A DNA stretch of 64,000 bases from Welwitschia mirabilis (Eukaryota; Gnetophyta; Gnetopsida; Welwitschiales), in assembly GCA_051453625.1 (NCBI GenBank), contig JBOZIK010000001.1, forward strand, positions 215,960,651 through 216,024,650. Reading direction: 5' to 3'. Numbering within the stretch: position 1 is the stretch's first letter; every line of letters starts with the position of its first letter. Positions 11,651-23,505 of the stretch are shown here, in pieces. The translations under genes and the position numbers were made by a program. Below the pieces are notes generated by a model. It did not search any database. It had not been told where the DNA came from and saw nothing but the letters and a program-made list of their open reading frames with translations.

Positions 11651-12429
11651 TTTCTCCTTTTGTTATTTCATGCTTTACTATTCTTTTTGTTATTACTATG
11701 TGTAAACTCCAATTTTTCAAAAAAGAAATTAAATAGTCTAGGATTTTGTTGATAACCAAGTTCTCTAATTGACTAACATCATCATCTTTTTGTGCACTTA
11801 TAAAATTTAATATTGGCATATCAAGCATTTAAATAATGAGTCCATATTGCTGAGTGACAAATTAGTCCAAAAAGGTCAAAAAGACTAAAAAATTAACTAT
11901 GTAAATGAATTTTTTTTAAATATTATTATTAATAAATCTTAAATTTGACTAAATGAAATATACCTAAGTTCAATATGAAATAAAATCCTAATTCAAATTC
12001 TATAAATGGAAAATTATCCAAAGTGTTAAGGTGTCTTCTCATTCAATCTTCATTATAGAATCCAACATCTCATCTTTGATATAATCATTCATTACCATAG
12101 TTTATAACTCTTCCTCATCGCTTCTTAACCATTAATCTCTTGATTAATTTTAGAACTATGATAAAATATTTATCATGTCTTTCTATGCACTCACTTTTCT
12201 TTCTACCTAAATGTGAAGAGATGACTATTTCATAAAGTAAGGTAATTTTGTATTTCATTGGTTTTCTTACATCTTCACACTATTGGTTAATGAACTTTTG
12301 GTCATTGATAATTTGTCTTTTATTACATTTATCTTTGATGCATTTATGATTACTTTCATGTAATAATAAATTTTAAATATTCCTTTAACCTTTAAATGAT
12401 GATTACCTTAACATTCTGTTAAGGTTTAG
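11651..12429. other. unassigned DNA left of the large gypsy element
   Basis: AT-rich, no gene recognised. It ends at the target duplication of the element that starts at 12435. Confidence 0.3.
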
Positions 12430-12434
12430 AGGTT

Positions 12435-13521
12435 TTAGCCATAGTATAGCAAACTCAAATTAAAAGTAGAGAGGACGTTATACTTTCATATGGAAGATAT
12501 AAACGATACTAAATATAAAAGAGTTATTTAAGTAAAGATTGCAAAAGTTAAAGGTGAAGTTCGTCACTATAAAAGTGAAAATAGGTTCATTCAATGATAA
12601 GGTAGAACAACAAAAATGTTAGATCTAGCATATAATTAATTCTGCATGTTACAATTAGTCATATTCTAATTATGCTTAAAAGATAGTAGTAATATGTAAG
12701 GGATGCAATTCACTTCAATTGTAAAGATCTATTAACATAAAAGTTAATTTAGATTATCAAATATGAAATGTACCAATAATAAAAAAAAAATAAAAGATAA
12801 GATAAAGTGGTTAAGACACTTGACTTTCAATTGATCAATCTAGATTTAAGTCCTACTAATATGAGCACAAACAAACATTAATAATTAAAAAAAGCATATA
12901 GGATTAAAAGTCACTATTAAATATCAATCTTCTATTATAGACAAAGATCATTAATTAATGTAATAATACCTCAAAATTACAATATCAATACATCCTTAGC
13001 TTCATGTATCAAAACACTAGATCCTTAGATAGAAGGGTTTAATTAGCCATAGAGTCTCATAAGCATAAGTATAGAATAGAATGATTCAAGTCCAAATACA
13101 ATTATCTTCTCCACAAGAGGGAAATAGATTATATAGCCATTAGTTGTGGGCATGCCATCACGCTAGGGTAGATGTTATAGAATCATATTTCCATTTCAGG
13201 GGCACACCGTACATGGTTAGGCAATATAACAAATATTTCTTAAAATATATTTTTGGGACTATCTAATGTATAACTATGATCCATAATCCAATATAAATTA
13301 TCCTTTCAAAGTTTGACTCCTAGCATTAATGCTTCATAAGTCTTACTTCTTAGCATTTGTTAATATGTCCAAGTTAACTTAAAAAATCGTATAAAGAATT
13401 TATTTTAGAAATTTAGGACCTTAAAATGATTTCATAGTTAAGATATAATAACTATCGATATTAAGATGATAAAATAAGTATAATTAAGGGACAAAAATAT
13501 ATAAAATCTAATGTTTTAACA
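12435..13521 (-). repeat. LTR family a, copy B (3' LTR)
   Basis: On the minus strand it begins TGTTAAAACATTAG at 13521 right after a polypurine tract and ends near 12435 (TTAGCC on plus, a worn TG). Pairs with copy C. Carries a tRNA-like insertion at 12776-12895. Confidence 0.85.
12776..12895 (+). mobile_element. tRNA-derived SINE-like insertion inside LTR B
   Basis: AGTGGTTAAGACACTTG (A-box region) and, 30-odd bases on, GATTTAAGTCC (B box; GGTTCRANTCC after transitions), then an A-rich tail. The same insertion occurs at the same place in LTR C (30566-30675). It is absent from the related LTRs A and F. Confidence 0.55.
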
Positions 13522-13560
13522 TACCTCCCAACTAGCTTATTGCTAGTTCCTTAGCAATAT
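13522..13560 (-). promoter_or_regulatory. polypurine tract and 3' end of gypsy internal region
   Basis: The minus strand reads AGTTGGGAGGTA directly before the LTR start TGTTAAAAC. This is the plus-strand DNA primer site of the element. The preceding GGAACTAGCAATAAGCTAG is also typical of plant gypsy 3' ends. Confidence 0.7.
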
Positions 13561-15239
13561 AAGTGAAGAATGAGATATCAGAATTATACACATTTCTAAT
13601 TTAAGGTTAAAAATACGCCATAAACTTTTATAGTTATGTGAAAGTGTGTTAATGTTCTATATAGATCAAGGTTTAAAATTTCTAAAAGTGTCATATAGTA
13701 TATTGGATAATTAACCACATATAAAAGAAAAATTGAGATAAATAGATAATTCATTACAATATGTACATAATTACATGCATTAATAATAATTAGTCACATA
13801 AGAATTTAAAGGTTTTACAAAAAGACATCATATCAAATCATGCATTTTTATATTTTTATTATCTAAAGTGTGTTTGAGTGAAGTGCCTCCTCTCTAAGCC
13901 TTGTAGCCTTTTATTAGTGGTTCAAGAAATACTCATAAATCCTACCATTTCAATAATTAATACTAAGTATTTTTTTCTTCAAATAGTTTTTTGGTTGTTT
14001 TTGAATTTTTTATTACTTTTTGCAACATATATTCTAACATTAAAAAGAAGAAAATTTCAAAATTTTACTAAATAGTTTCTACTCTATCACCCTTAGCTTG
14101 ATATGAGCAACATTTTCCTCTGAAACATTTGAGAGATAGCTTTAAAAAGGGCATAAAATGGTACTTAAATAGAATAAATATGGATAATGTAGTATATTAT
14201 ATCATAGAATAGGCCTTTAAAATAGGTAGATAATACATTCAAGTATAAGAAATACATCTCATACAAAAAGAAAGATGGATGGAAGATGTACATAAGAAGC
14301 ATATATATTTATGAATAAGTAAATAAGAAGAAAAATAATAGAAGATAACTCCATGTATGATCAAGCAGAAAATATAGTATTAAAAAAAAGAAGAAGAAAA
14401 AAAAAAAAACTACATGCATGACTAAGAATGGTTTTGAAATTCTTTTAGCATAATAATTGACTGGTTTTAGTATTATTACAAACTATGGTATACAAAGAAA
14501 TAACTTAAGACCAAGGCCTCTAGGGAAAATTTTGATTTATAAAATGTGGAAGTCCTAATATAAATGTTACCTTTTTAGGATTTCAAAATCTTGGTTGTTA
14601 CCTAAGTTTTTAGCTTAATTTTTATAAATCAATTAATAACTTCGTGTTCACTCACATGATTAGAGAATAAACACAAATTTGAAGGATTTTTTTCTATCTA
14701 CTCTTAATTATTGAATAAAGATGTTCATGATGTTATCAATTAGTAATAGTTCCTAATTTTTCTTAAGGTAAAAGGAGAATGCTAAAAATAAATAAATAAA
14801 AGTAAAAGAGGAAAATGAATTTAATTATCTTAATAAATTTAGGTAACTTTACATCTTAGAAATCTGCGATGACTAAAGATTTGAACTAATTATAAGAAGA
14901 ATGAATCATGATTCCCAATATATATAATACCATTATTAGGTTGATTTACCTTCCTAAGCTCATCACTAACATGAAAGAATGGATTTCTTAAAGGAAGAAG
15001 ACTCCTCCAAACTTACATTTAACTTTATTATGTTCACACTAGTTAGACATTTTTAGATGTATATGTCTTTCACATGTTTAATTAGTGCTATATAGATGAA
15101 ATGTGGGTTTTTTTTTTCCATATTTTACATTTATAGCTTACCTTTTGAATCTTTAAGCTCGGCTTTTAAATCTTGCCTTTGGAATTTTTGAGCTTAAAAT
15201 TTTTCTTTTTTATTTTATTTTATTTATTTATTTGTTCAA
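13561..15239 (-). other. 3' untranslated or env-like region of the gypsy element, unread
   Basis: Lies between integrase and the 3' LTR, where Athila elements hold an env-like frame and Tat elements hold non-coding repeats. I see only stops and A/T tracts, for example poly(A) at 14396-14409. Confidence 0.35.
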
Positions 15240-15637
15240 AAGGGTTGATTCTTCTTATTCATTTAGAAGTATAATAAAACAAAGAGGTTATTTCCTCCTT
15301 TGATGCACGTCTTGGCCACTCATTTAATAATTTCCTCAGATTTTAAGTGGAGAACATTATAATATTTAAAAAATTCTAGAGTTTGACTTCAATAATATAA
15401 TGTACAATATAATGTATCATGACAAGCATATGAGGATGAAGGGTTGATTCTTCATGTTAATCTAAAATCACATTTACATTTTACATGCATCCTTTAGATA
15501 TTCATCTAGCAATGCCCTCTTATTTTATATGGATACAATTAAGATATTTTAAAGTTTTTAGAGTTTAGTATCAAGCATACATTACAAAATGTAGTATAGT
15601 GTATCATGACATAAGAATTTGGAGATGAATAGTTGAT
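15240..15637 (-). repeat. two tandem units of about 198 bp in the gypsy 3' region
   Basis: Units start at 15242 and 15440 with GGGTTGATTCTTC. Shared blocks are TTTAGAGTTT(A/G), AATGTA(C/G)(A/T)ATA and TGTATCATGACA(T)AAG. Tandem repeats in the 3' region are common in Tat-lineage elements, which supports the element assignment. Confidence 0.6.
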
Positions 15638-15878
15638 ATGATGAATGTATAAGATGGTGAAATGAGAATGGACATGTCAAAATAGAGGTCTCCAACCCAA
15701 TCACTCCTTAATAAAACAAGTAGTGAAAGGAACCTAATAAATTAATGTCTTGTAAGTGAACTAAGTGATTCATGTACTTATCATAAATCTAAACTTTAAC
15801 CAAGATAAATACTAAGATTTTACATCATCCAAAGTTTTCTTTTTATATGTCACTATATGTACTGTATACATAAGTACA

Positions 15879-16069
15879 CATAAACACACACACACACACA
15901 CTCACCCACCCACTCGCCCACCCACAAAGGGAGAGCGCGCGAGGGCGGGTGAGGGCGCGAGAGAGAGAGNNNNNNNNNNNNNNNNNNNNNNNNNNNNNNN
16001 NNNNNNNNNNNNNNNNNNNNNNNNNNNNNNNNNNNNNNNNNNNNNNNNNNNNNNNNNNNNNNNNNNNNN

Positions 16070-16144
<75 letters not shown>
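15879..16144. repeat. compound CA / CCCA / GA microsatellite broken by a 100-N gap
   Basis: (CA)n at 15883-15900, a CCCA/CGCC-rich centre to 15925, GC-rich GAG repeats to 15969, 100 N (15970-16069), then (CA)n and a long (GA)n to 16144. The GC-rich centre stands out sharply from the surrounding DNA. The gap length is probably a placeholder. Confidence 0.9.
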
Positions 16145-16148
<4 letters not shown>

Positions 16149-17480
16149 AGGTAATGAGATCAAAGTTATGAACTATTAGGATAGATGGATGAGAATGTTT
16201 TTAGGCCTTTGATCATTAACTATAAATGAATGGTTATTCATAAGGCCTAAAACCTTTAGAACAACATAAAGAAATAGTTTTAAAACTTGGAATGAACCAG
16301 TCTATGTAAATCTATGTTATCTAGAAGATTTATATAGCCTAGAATTAGAAAGAAAAACCAACTCATTGGGTTAAAAATTTTTTCTTAAGGATATATTCAT
16401 CATGAAAAGATTTCATTAATCCGTTAGATATTTTTGTGTTTTTATAAGATTCATTTTGGATTTATTCTAATTTATTGAGGTTTGATTTCTTAAAGTTTTC
16501 ATTGTTTTTTAAATTAAAATTTATTGGATTTAAACATTTGGATGAGAACCAAGTTCTATTATGTTTTCAAATCCTCTTTGTTCTTATTATATTTTCTATT
16601 ATTGTTATGCATAAAATAAACTACAAAATGCATTTATTTTTGCATTGGCTTCATTTCCATATTTTGATTTTCATTCCTTCCACAAGTTTTTCATTTTTTG
16701 AGCTCATCGGTATAATAAAGTGGTATTAAGCACAAGCTGAGGCTTTGGATTAATAAGCCATCCTCTAGTCTGAAAGCTCCTATTATAGATCCTATGAGGT
16801 CTTGACCTTATTTTCTTTCCTCATTTCTTCATCTTCTATTTGCAAAGATTCTCTTCTTTGGCATAGCAAAAATGGGGACATTAATATCATTCTTAAGAGC
16901 CCAAACTTAGTTTTAAGCTTCATCGCCATCAATGCAGGTGGCACTAAGGTAACCATTGAGAATGATGGCTTATACCTGCATGTAAGAAATATCACTAATG
17001 TCATCTATAGCCTTACCATTCACTATGAGGAAAACATCTTTAATGCATTCAATAATAAGAATACATTGACAAAGTACACTAATGGTTGTGAGACTTCCCT
17101 TTTTACTAACCCTACTACCACCTTAAGAAAACCTTGAAGTTCAAAGATCATTATTGAAAAGATTGATACACCATAAAATTGTTTTTAGGAAGTGAAACTG
17201 ATTGATGCAACCAACATAACATTTGCATCTTATTGATAAGTGATTTGTAACTTTGTTTGAAGTGACTTAGTATTAGATATTTGTAAGAGACACTTTAATT
17301 AATTGTGCCAATGAGTAATTTATTTTAATTACTCATTGAGAGGAAGTAATGTTGTCTTAAATCTCATATGAATTCTAGGTTTATCTTAACTATGACTATA
17401 TATCTCTAATTTCCACTTATATTTTTCTATTAATATTTTCATGTTCATAATATGAATAAGTATCTTAGCCATTGGGATGT
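16145..17480. other. gypsy 3' region, unassigned; segment 16800-17137 open on both strands
   Basis: Within the element downstream of integrase. From 16800 to 17137 base composition is less AT-rich, and frames on both strands are open (111 aa plus, 70 aa minus). Neither shows a domain I know. It might be a piece of an env-like frame or a filler from another source. Confidence 0.3.
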
Positions 17481-18270
17481 AACATAAATTCATTCCCAAT
17501 TCTCTCTTCATGTATTTTTCCCTCTATAATGGTGTTGTGCTCTATTCACCTATGTAACAAAATTAAGGGATTATATTATCCAATATGCATTATGTTCTAA
17601 TTTAATTAGTAGGTGGCAAATGCTTTTAGAACATGTCTAAAGATGTTTTATAAGCAATTTTATATGCCCAAAGTACATTACTAAGTTTTAATAACCAATA
17701 TTTTACATTTATCTAGATAATTTTCTCAAGAATAGTTTAAATTTATTATTAACTCTCTCAACTATGCCATTGGTTTGCAACTAATAAGGGTTAGATACTT
17801 TAATAATTATACCATATTTATTTCATAATTTTTTAAGATTTGACAATAAATATTGATACCTCCATTACTAATAAGGTCTCTAGGAATTCTGAACTAGAAT
17901 AAGATATTCTCACAAATGAACTTGTTCATTGTTTTAACATCATCATGTCTATAAGAAAAAACTTCTATCCATTTCATAACATAACCAATACATACTAGGA
18001 TTTATTGGTCACAAGGAAGAGGTGGATAAGAGCCTTGAAAATCTATTTTCTATACATGATTCAACATTTAAATTTATGATAAGAGGTAGAATATTATCTA
18101 ATTTTTGGTAATTTTCATGGTTTTTACAATATTTGTGGGCATATTTAAATATAATAAGCCAAAATAAACCATTTTATAATCCTTTAGTAATTATTTCCCT
18201 ACGAGAATAACGATTTCCATAAATTGCTTTATCACAAAATTGTAAAAAACCCATTATCTTCTTATAGGAA
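17480..18270 (-). pseudogene. gypsy integrase remnant
   Basis: Integrase inserts the element's DNA into the genome. From 18270 downward one can read, across frames, a worn zinc-finger part (FKYAHKYCKN, near 18140), then IENRFSRLLSTSS, then the core: VMKWIEVFSYRHDDVKTMNK (near 17970), FRIPRDLISNGGINIYCQ (near 17870; the second catalytic Asp of the D,D-35-E triad reads as Asn here), and LSNVLWAYKIAYKTS (near 17680) with HNAYWII near 17620. These are the landmarks of Tat/Athila integrases. Stops and frameshifts occur throughout. It follows RNase H as expected. Certainly inactive. Confidence 0.85.
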
Positions 18271-18469
18271 ATACATGTTCTAAGGATTTAATCAAGATAA
18301 TACTTATACAAGAAAGATGGTTCTCAAAGGTAATACTTAACTTATAAAATGAATATATATCTTTCTTTATTAGTAAGATTACGCGGTGAAACTTAATTAG
18401 AAATGTAACTGACATAAGAAGCCTATAAATGGTATAAATAATATTCATAAAGTTGCTTATGGTAGAAAG

Positions 18470-18920
18470 AATTATGAATGCATAGAAATAAGCTTTTAAT
18501 ATAATTAAGGTAAGAAAGATGATCAACAACTATGTTTATGGCTCCTTTATTATTTTTAGTTTCTACATTAAATTCCTGCAATAAGAATATACATCTAATT
18601 AAATGGGGCTTATCATCCTTTTTATTCTTAAAGTATCTAAGAATAGCATGGTTAGTAAATTTAATAACTTTTTTATTAGTAAGATAAGAATGGAATTTTT
18701 CTAAGTCAAAGATTACTACAAGGAACTCTTTTTTGGTGGTGGTATAGTTAAGTTGAGAACTAGTTAGACATCCACTTGTGTAAGATATGAGATGATATTT
18801 CTTATCTTTTCTTTATCCAAGTATTGCTATTAATGCATAATTACTTACATCACATACTAATTCAAAAAGTAAAGACTAGTTTGAGGATTGTAAGATAGGA
18901 GTAGAAGTTAACCATTTTTT
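18470..18920 (-). pseudogene. gypsy RNase H remnant
   Basis: RNase H removes the RNA template during reverse transcription. Visible on the minus strand are FELVCDVSNYALIAILG (near 18850), TTKKEFLVVIFDLEKF (near 18730), KFTNHAILRYFKNKKDDK (18600-18665) and LQEFNVETKNNKGAINIV (18505-18580). The last is the signature joining RNase H to integrase in plant gypsy elements. The first catalytic Asp (in CDVS) is still present, but stops separate the blocks. Confidence 0.85.
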
Positions 18921-19880
18921 CTAAAGTTATAAATGATTGTTTACATTCTTCATTTTATTTGAAATTAACATTTTTATTAATAAGTTCAACATATATCAAC
19001 AAATTTTACTAAATTCTTATATGAATCTTTTATAATACTTAGAATTCCCTAAGAATCATGTTGTATCTTTAACATTATTAGAAATAGGTAAATTTTTAGT
19101 TCTTTCTATTTTTGTAATGCTAATTTTCATCCTCTTTTTTTTGAAACTATGTATTCTAGAAATATATCATAACTTACCCTGAATTAACATGTTTCCCAAC
19201 TTAGAATAAGATTTATTTCAACACATTTAATTAAAATAATTTTTAAATTATTTAAGCATTAATCAAATGTAATCCCAAAAATACAAATTAATCTGTACAA
19301 AACTTACATGTTGCCCTTTAAGACCTTATAATATTTCCATCATATAGATGTAAAAGGTAGCAAGTGCATTATGTAATCTAAGGGCATTCTTTTATTAAAA
19401 AATGTTCTAAAGGAAAGGGATATGAGAAAGTTTTATTCCCTCTTGGTCTTAGGGGTTATTTACACTTGGTGGTATTCAACATAAGCATCTAAAAGTTAAT
19501 AATAAAAATATAAGATTAAACTAATGAACAATAATGAAAAATGATCCTTTTTAGTAACAACAATAATTTTTCTAAAGTCTTTATATGTCATCCATTTAGT
19601 ATGTAACCTAATGGTTAATAATTCTTCATTTTCAAATTTTATTGTAATTCTAGATTTCTTAGGTACGTAATATGTATGCATAATGCATTTATTCTTACTA
19701 ATAATGTAAATAATTCTATCATACAATAGCCTAAGCACTTCCTTTTTCTAATACATCCTTTATATTAAGGTTAAGTATCCATTGAGTATACACCACAAGT
19801 TTAACATTGTCTTTTAGTTTTATGCTATGGGTTCATAACTTAAGATCTATGCCTTTGAGATCAATAAGAGTCAATCCTAT
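18920..19880 (-). pseudogene. gypsy reverse transcriptase remnant
   Basis: The N-terminal part is an 80-residue open frame (19496-19738) with VLRLLYDRIIYIISKNK, YVPKKSRITIKFENEELL and KDFRKIIVVTKKDHFSL, aligning with the start of Tat/Athila RT. Then come LDAYVEYHQV (near 19470), RTFFNKRMPLD (near 19390) and, where the family has the F-x-DD active site, FVQINLYFW (near 19285): both catalytic aspartates are gone. Downstream, NLPISNNVKD and FLGNSKYYKRFI (near 19040) mark the connection domain. It cannot polymerise DNA. Confidence 0.85.
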
Positions 19881-20179
19881 TATTTTCTTAAATTTCTTTA
19901 ATAGTTGGAAACCTTGTTTCATTATTAAGTTCCAAAAATTTATAAACAAATATATAATATGTTTCATACTTGCCTAAGTATGATTATTTTAGATTGCAGG
20001 GTAATGGTTTAAATTTAAGTTCTAATGTTCTTTTTTTAATACTTAAAAGTTTACTAGATTTCCTAGGAAACATTTGATATTTTGGTTTTTAAGAAATCTA
20101 GGTTCCTTAAGTATAGCATCATAGTATTCAACTTACTCTTGATTTCTTATTCTTTTTTCAATATTAAAGCATTTTCATT

Positions 20180-20700
20180 AGCTAATTGTGCTCTATTTTT
20201 GACACCATAAAATTAGCTAGAAAATAACACTTATCTATTTGTACTAAAAAATTCTTAACAACTCCTTAGGAACTTTGGTAGATGTAGCAATAAGCTGAAT
20301 TATTAAGGATGATGTTTTAGTTTTTTTAAGTCTTAATAATTTTTAAAGTAAATAAGGCACAAGATCTACTCTATATTTAAGATCTAAGAGGGCTTTCTCT
20401 ATGGTATGCTTAACAATTCTACGTGAAATGATGGAAGAACCTAGATATTTATATTTTGAAGTAACTTGATTTTAAATTACATTAAGGATGAATTTGTTCT
20501 AACATTCTATTTTCTTTTAATCATGATAAGAGCCTTAAGTAAATTAAAGTTAACTAGGTATTTATTTAATTTCATCTAATAATAGAAATTTAATATTTAT
20601 GTTTTCAAAGAATTTTAAGATTTCATCATATTAGTTTCTTTTTTTTCCTTCTTTATAAGGGTTAGGAAAAGGAAAGGGAGAAACATGTGTTATATATGTT
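20180..20700 (-). pseudogene. gypsy protease remnant and pol N terminus
   Basis: Retroviral-type aspartic protease region. On the minus strand: SPFPFPNPYKEGKKRNYDEI (from about 20680), KFFENINIKFLLLDEIK, KYKYLGSSIISRRIVKHTIE (near 20450) and KALLDLKYRVDLVPYLL (near 20390). In the last, ALLDL.(A).V.L.P is the active-site loop of Tat/Athila proteases (normally D-L-G-A); here the Gly-Ala is replaced. It sits directly upstream of RT. Confidence 0.75.
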
Positions 20701-20876
20701 AAATCATTTTTTTCATCATGTAACTCATCAATTACTATATTAGATTTATTTGTTCTTTTCCTATGAAGCTTCTCCTTTTTAATAAATTATCTTTCCATGT
20801 ATATTTGTTATAGAATTAGCAGATGTTAAGTTAGTTAATTCCTTTCTTAGCTATTATCTCCACTTCTTTTACTACC

Positions 20877-20922
20877 ACATTTTAAAAGAATTGCATGCAT
20901 AGAGCTGCTACAAATAGCACAT
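20877..20922 (-). pseudogene. gag zinc-knuckle remnant
   Basis: The minus strand reads CAICSSSMHAILLKC, a CX2CX4HX5C pattern one residue longer than the usual CX2CX4HX4C RNA-binding knuckle. It ends the gag of the gypsy element; the rest of gag lies beyond the L1 insertion. Confidence 0.5.
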
Positions 20923-21244
20923 ATTTTGGTAGGATAAGGAGTAATAACATTCATGATTCTAATTTTATTTGAAAGTTCCAAATTTTTTTAATTTTTTGGA
21001 AAATAGAAACAAGTATATTAAACTAGAAAATTTACATTAGGGGGTAAAAAACATCTTAACTTGACAGGAAGATGAAACTATTTAGAGAGAGGAAAAACAT
21101 TCAGCTAAAAATTCAGGGATAGAATGAAAATAGAGAAAAAATGAGGACAAAAGTGCCCTTGGGAAAATAGACAAAAAATGGGAAACTGACTATCTAGAAG
21201 ATCATTCTGCATCAAACACTAGATCGAACTGCTGACTAAAAGAC

Positions 21245-22213
21245 NNNNNNNNNNNNNNNNNNNNNNNNNNNNNNNNNNNNNNNNNNNNNNNNNNNNNNNN
21301 NNNNNNNNNNNNNNNNNNNNNNNNNNNNNNNNNNNNNNNNNNNNNNNNNNNNNNNNNNNNNNNNNNNNNNNNNNNNNNNNNNNNNNNNNNNNNNNNNNNN
21401 NNNNNNNNNNNNNNNNNNNNNNNNNNNNNNNNNNNNNNNNNNNNNNNNNNNNNNNNNNNNNNNNNNNNNNNNNNNNNNNNNNNNNNNNNNNNNNNNNNNN
21501 NNNNNNNNNNNNNNNNNNNNNNNNNNNNNNNNNNNNNNNNNNNNNNNNNNNNNNNNNNNNNNNNNNNNNNNNNNNNNNNNNNNNNNNNNNNNNNNNNNNN
21601 NNNNNNNNNNNNNNNNNNNNNNNNNNNNNNNNNNNNNNNNNNNNNNNNNNNNNNNNNNNNNNNNNNNNNNNNNNNNNNNNNNNNNNNNNNNNNNNNNNNN
21701 NNNNNNNNNNNNNNNNNNNNNNNNNNNNNNNNNNNNNNNNNNNNNNNNNNNNNNNNNNNNNNNNNNNNNNNNNNNNNNNNNNNNNNNNNNNNNNNNNNNN
21801 NNNNNNNNNNNNNNNNNNNNNNNNNNNNNNNNNNNNNNNNNNNNNNNNNNNNNNNNNNNNNNNNNNNNNNNNNNNNNNNNNNNNNNNNNNNNNNNNNNNN
21901 NNNNNNNNNNNNNNNNNNNNNNNNNNNNNNNNNNNNNNNNNNNNNNNNNNNNNNNNNNNNNNNNNNNNNNNNNNNNNNNNNNNNNNNNNNNNNNNNNNNN
22001 NNNNNNNNNNNNNNNNNNNNNNNNNNNNNNNNNNNNNNNNNNNNNNNNNNNNNNNNNNNNNNNNNNNNNNNNNNNNNNNNNNNNNNNNNNNNNNNNNNNN
22101 NNNNNNNNNNNNNNNNNNNNNNNNNNNNNNNNNNNNNNNNNNNNNNNNNNNNNNNNNNNNNNNNNNNNNNNNNNNNNNNNNNNNNNNNNNNNNNNNNNNN
22201 NNNNNNNNNNNNN
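21245..22213. other. assembly gap (969 N)
   Basis: Unsequenced. Long frames drawn through it are artefacts. It interrupts the J-domain fragment to its right. Confidence 0.99.
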
Positions 22214-22359
22214 CTACAAAAGGGAAAAGGATTATCATGATTGTGTTTTAGTAAGAAGCAACTCATTTCATCGGATAACACCTTAAAAACCTGATTTACC
22301 TCTTTGAATTCTTCAGCACCTGCTTGATTTTTATCTGGATCTAATCTGAGAGTTTTCAT
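22214..22359 (-). pseudogene. J-domain (DnaJ) protein fragment
   Basis: J domains stimulate Hsp70 ATPase through an invariant HPD tripeptide. The minus strand encodes KTLRLDPDKNQAG, AEEFKEVNQVFKVLSDE, clearly the end of helix II, the HPD loop and helix III of a J domain. The His of HPD reads as Asp (LDPDKN after RL), so the interaction with Hsp70 would be lost. A stop lies eight codons upstream, and the start of the domain is not in frame. After SDE the sequence leaves the J-domain pattern (MSCFLLKHNHD), as if an intron or foreign DNA follows, then the gap. The piece lies downstream of L1 ORF2 on the same strand. A captured or retro-copied host gene fragment is likely. Confidence 0.7.
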
Positions 22360-23505
22360 TTTGTAGACTTAATGACTTATGGAAGGGCTATATGAAGATT
22401 TCTAAGATGAGGAAGGGACATCTCTTTAGTTCACAAATTATTGCAGGCATGACCTCCCATTTTATAGTGTCCATATCTATATCCTCCTGAGGGTTATGCT
22501 ACATGTCTATTAAAGAAGAATCTGTAGTTGAATTTTGGATAGGACTAGGGCTTCTTTCCAGATGAGGAGAGGATGGCCATGCTTCATTGACTTCTGGGAG
22601 TTGATTGGGGTATGTTCTTGAGCTGTCTTCTTATTTGTTTCTTGGGTTGTCTCTTAAACTATCTCTTTCTAGGCTGGGGGCGAATTCGACTCCTCTATGC
22701 AAGGGTCTTGGGATAGAGTCACCCCTCGATGATTGGGACTACCTTACGTAATGTTCCCCTTAGATTGAAGGATTTATTTTATGGTGGTTCTTCTCTTAGA
22801 TGTTCTTCTTGACAGAGTCTAATGGCGGTGTTACCACAGAGGAGGAGAAGAGGCCTTTCTTATCCTAATTTCATTAGTATCTCACTAAAGCACTAGAATC
22901 AATCTGGAATGTATAGTTGAGTTAGAGTCTAAACAAATAAAAAAGGTAAATTCACCTAGAGCCCTAGATCCAAGGCTTTGAGAAACGCAAAGTGGATTCT
23001 TAAGAGCTTAGAGCAACAACCAGATTGAATGAGATATCGATCGACTAGTTCTGTGCCTAAAGCCCATGAAGGCAGTAGTACCTTTTAACTGATGTGTTCA
23101 TCATGTAATTTAGGAATACCACTAGGGATGAAATGAAGCACCTCTCACTACCCTCAACTTTCAAGAGGGATTCTTTCTCTAGATAGAGGAATTTCTAAGA
23201 GTGGAGAGAGAGTATTCAGTCATTTCGATGGAAATTCTTCGAAATATTATGTACTATCCTCTTCAACATCTGTAAAAAGGGGTAATATCGGTCCCTGGAT
23301 CTCTCCTAAGCTTATTAAAGAGAGTTTTTAATCCCATATCCTACACTTTATTTCATAAGTTTGAACAACCTTCAAAGAGGCCGAGGTCAGATGACTCGAC
23401 GGTGGGCGTAGCTCCCATTACAAATTTGATTTAAGAGTGGTAATAGTATTTAAAGGAAACCATAAGGGGATACTATTAAAAATCAAATCATTTCTAATTC
23501 TTTAA
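22360..23505 (-). other. GC-richer stretch between L1 ORF2 and the J-domain fragment
   Basis: Less AT-rich than its surroundings. One minus-strand frame near 22460-22700 reads for some distance with few stops and codon-like composition (EFAPSLERDSLRDNPRNK, NEAWPSSPHLERSPSPIQNS, QEDIDMDTIKWEVMPA). I do not recognise it. It may be an L1 3' UTR, or host gene sequence carried along with the J-domain piece. Confidence 0.35.

Noticed and set aside
16475-16729. An 84-codon hydrophobic frame
   Set aside because: T-rich DNA gives Phe/Leu/Ile runs by chance; no start context or domain.
21202-22359. A 385-codon minus-strand frame
   Set aside because: Almost all of it is N. Only the J-domain end at 22214-22359 is real sequence.
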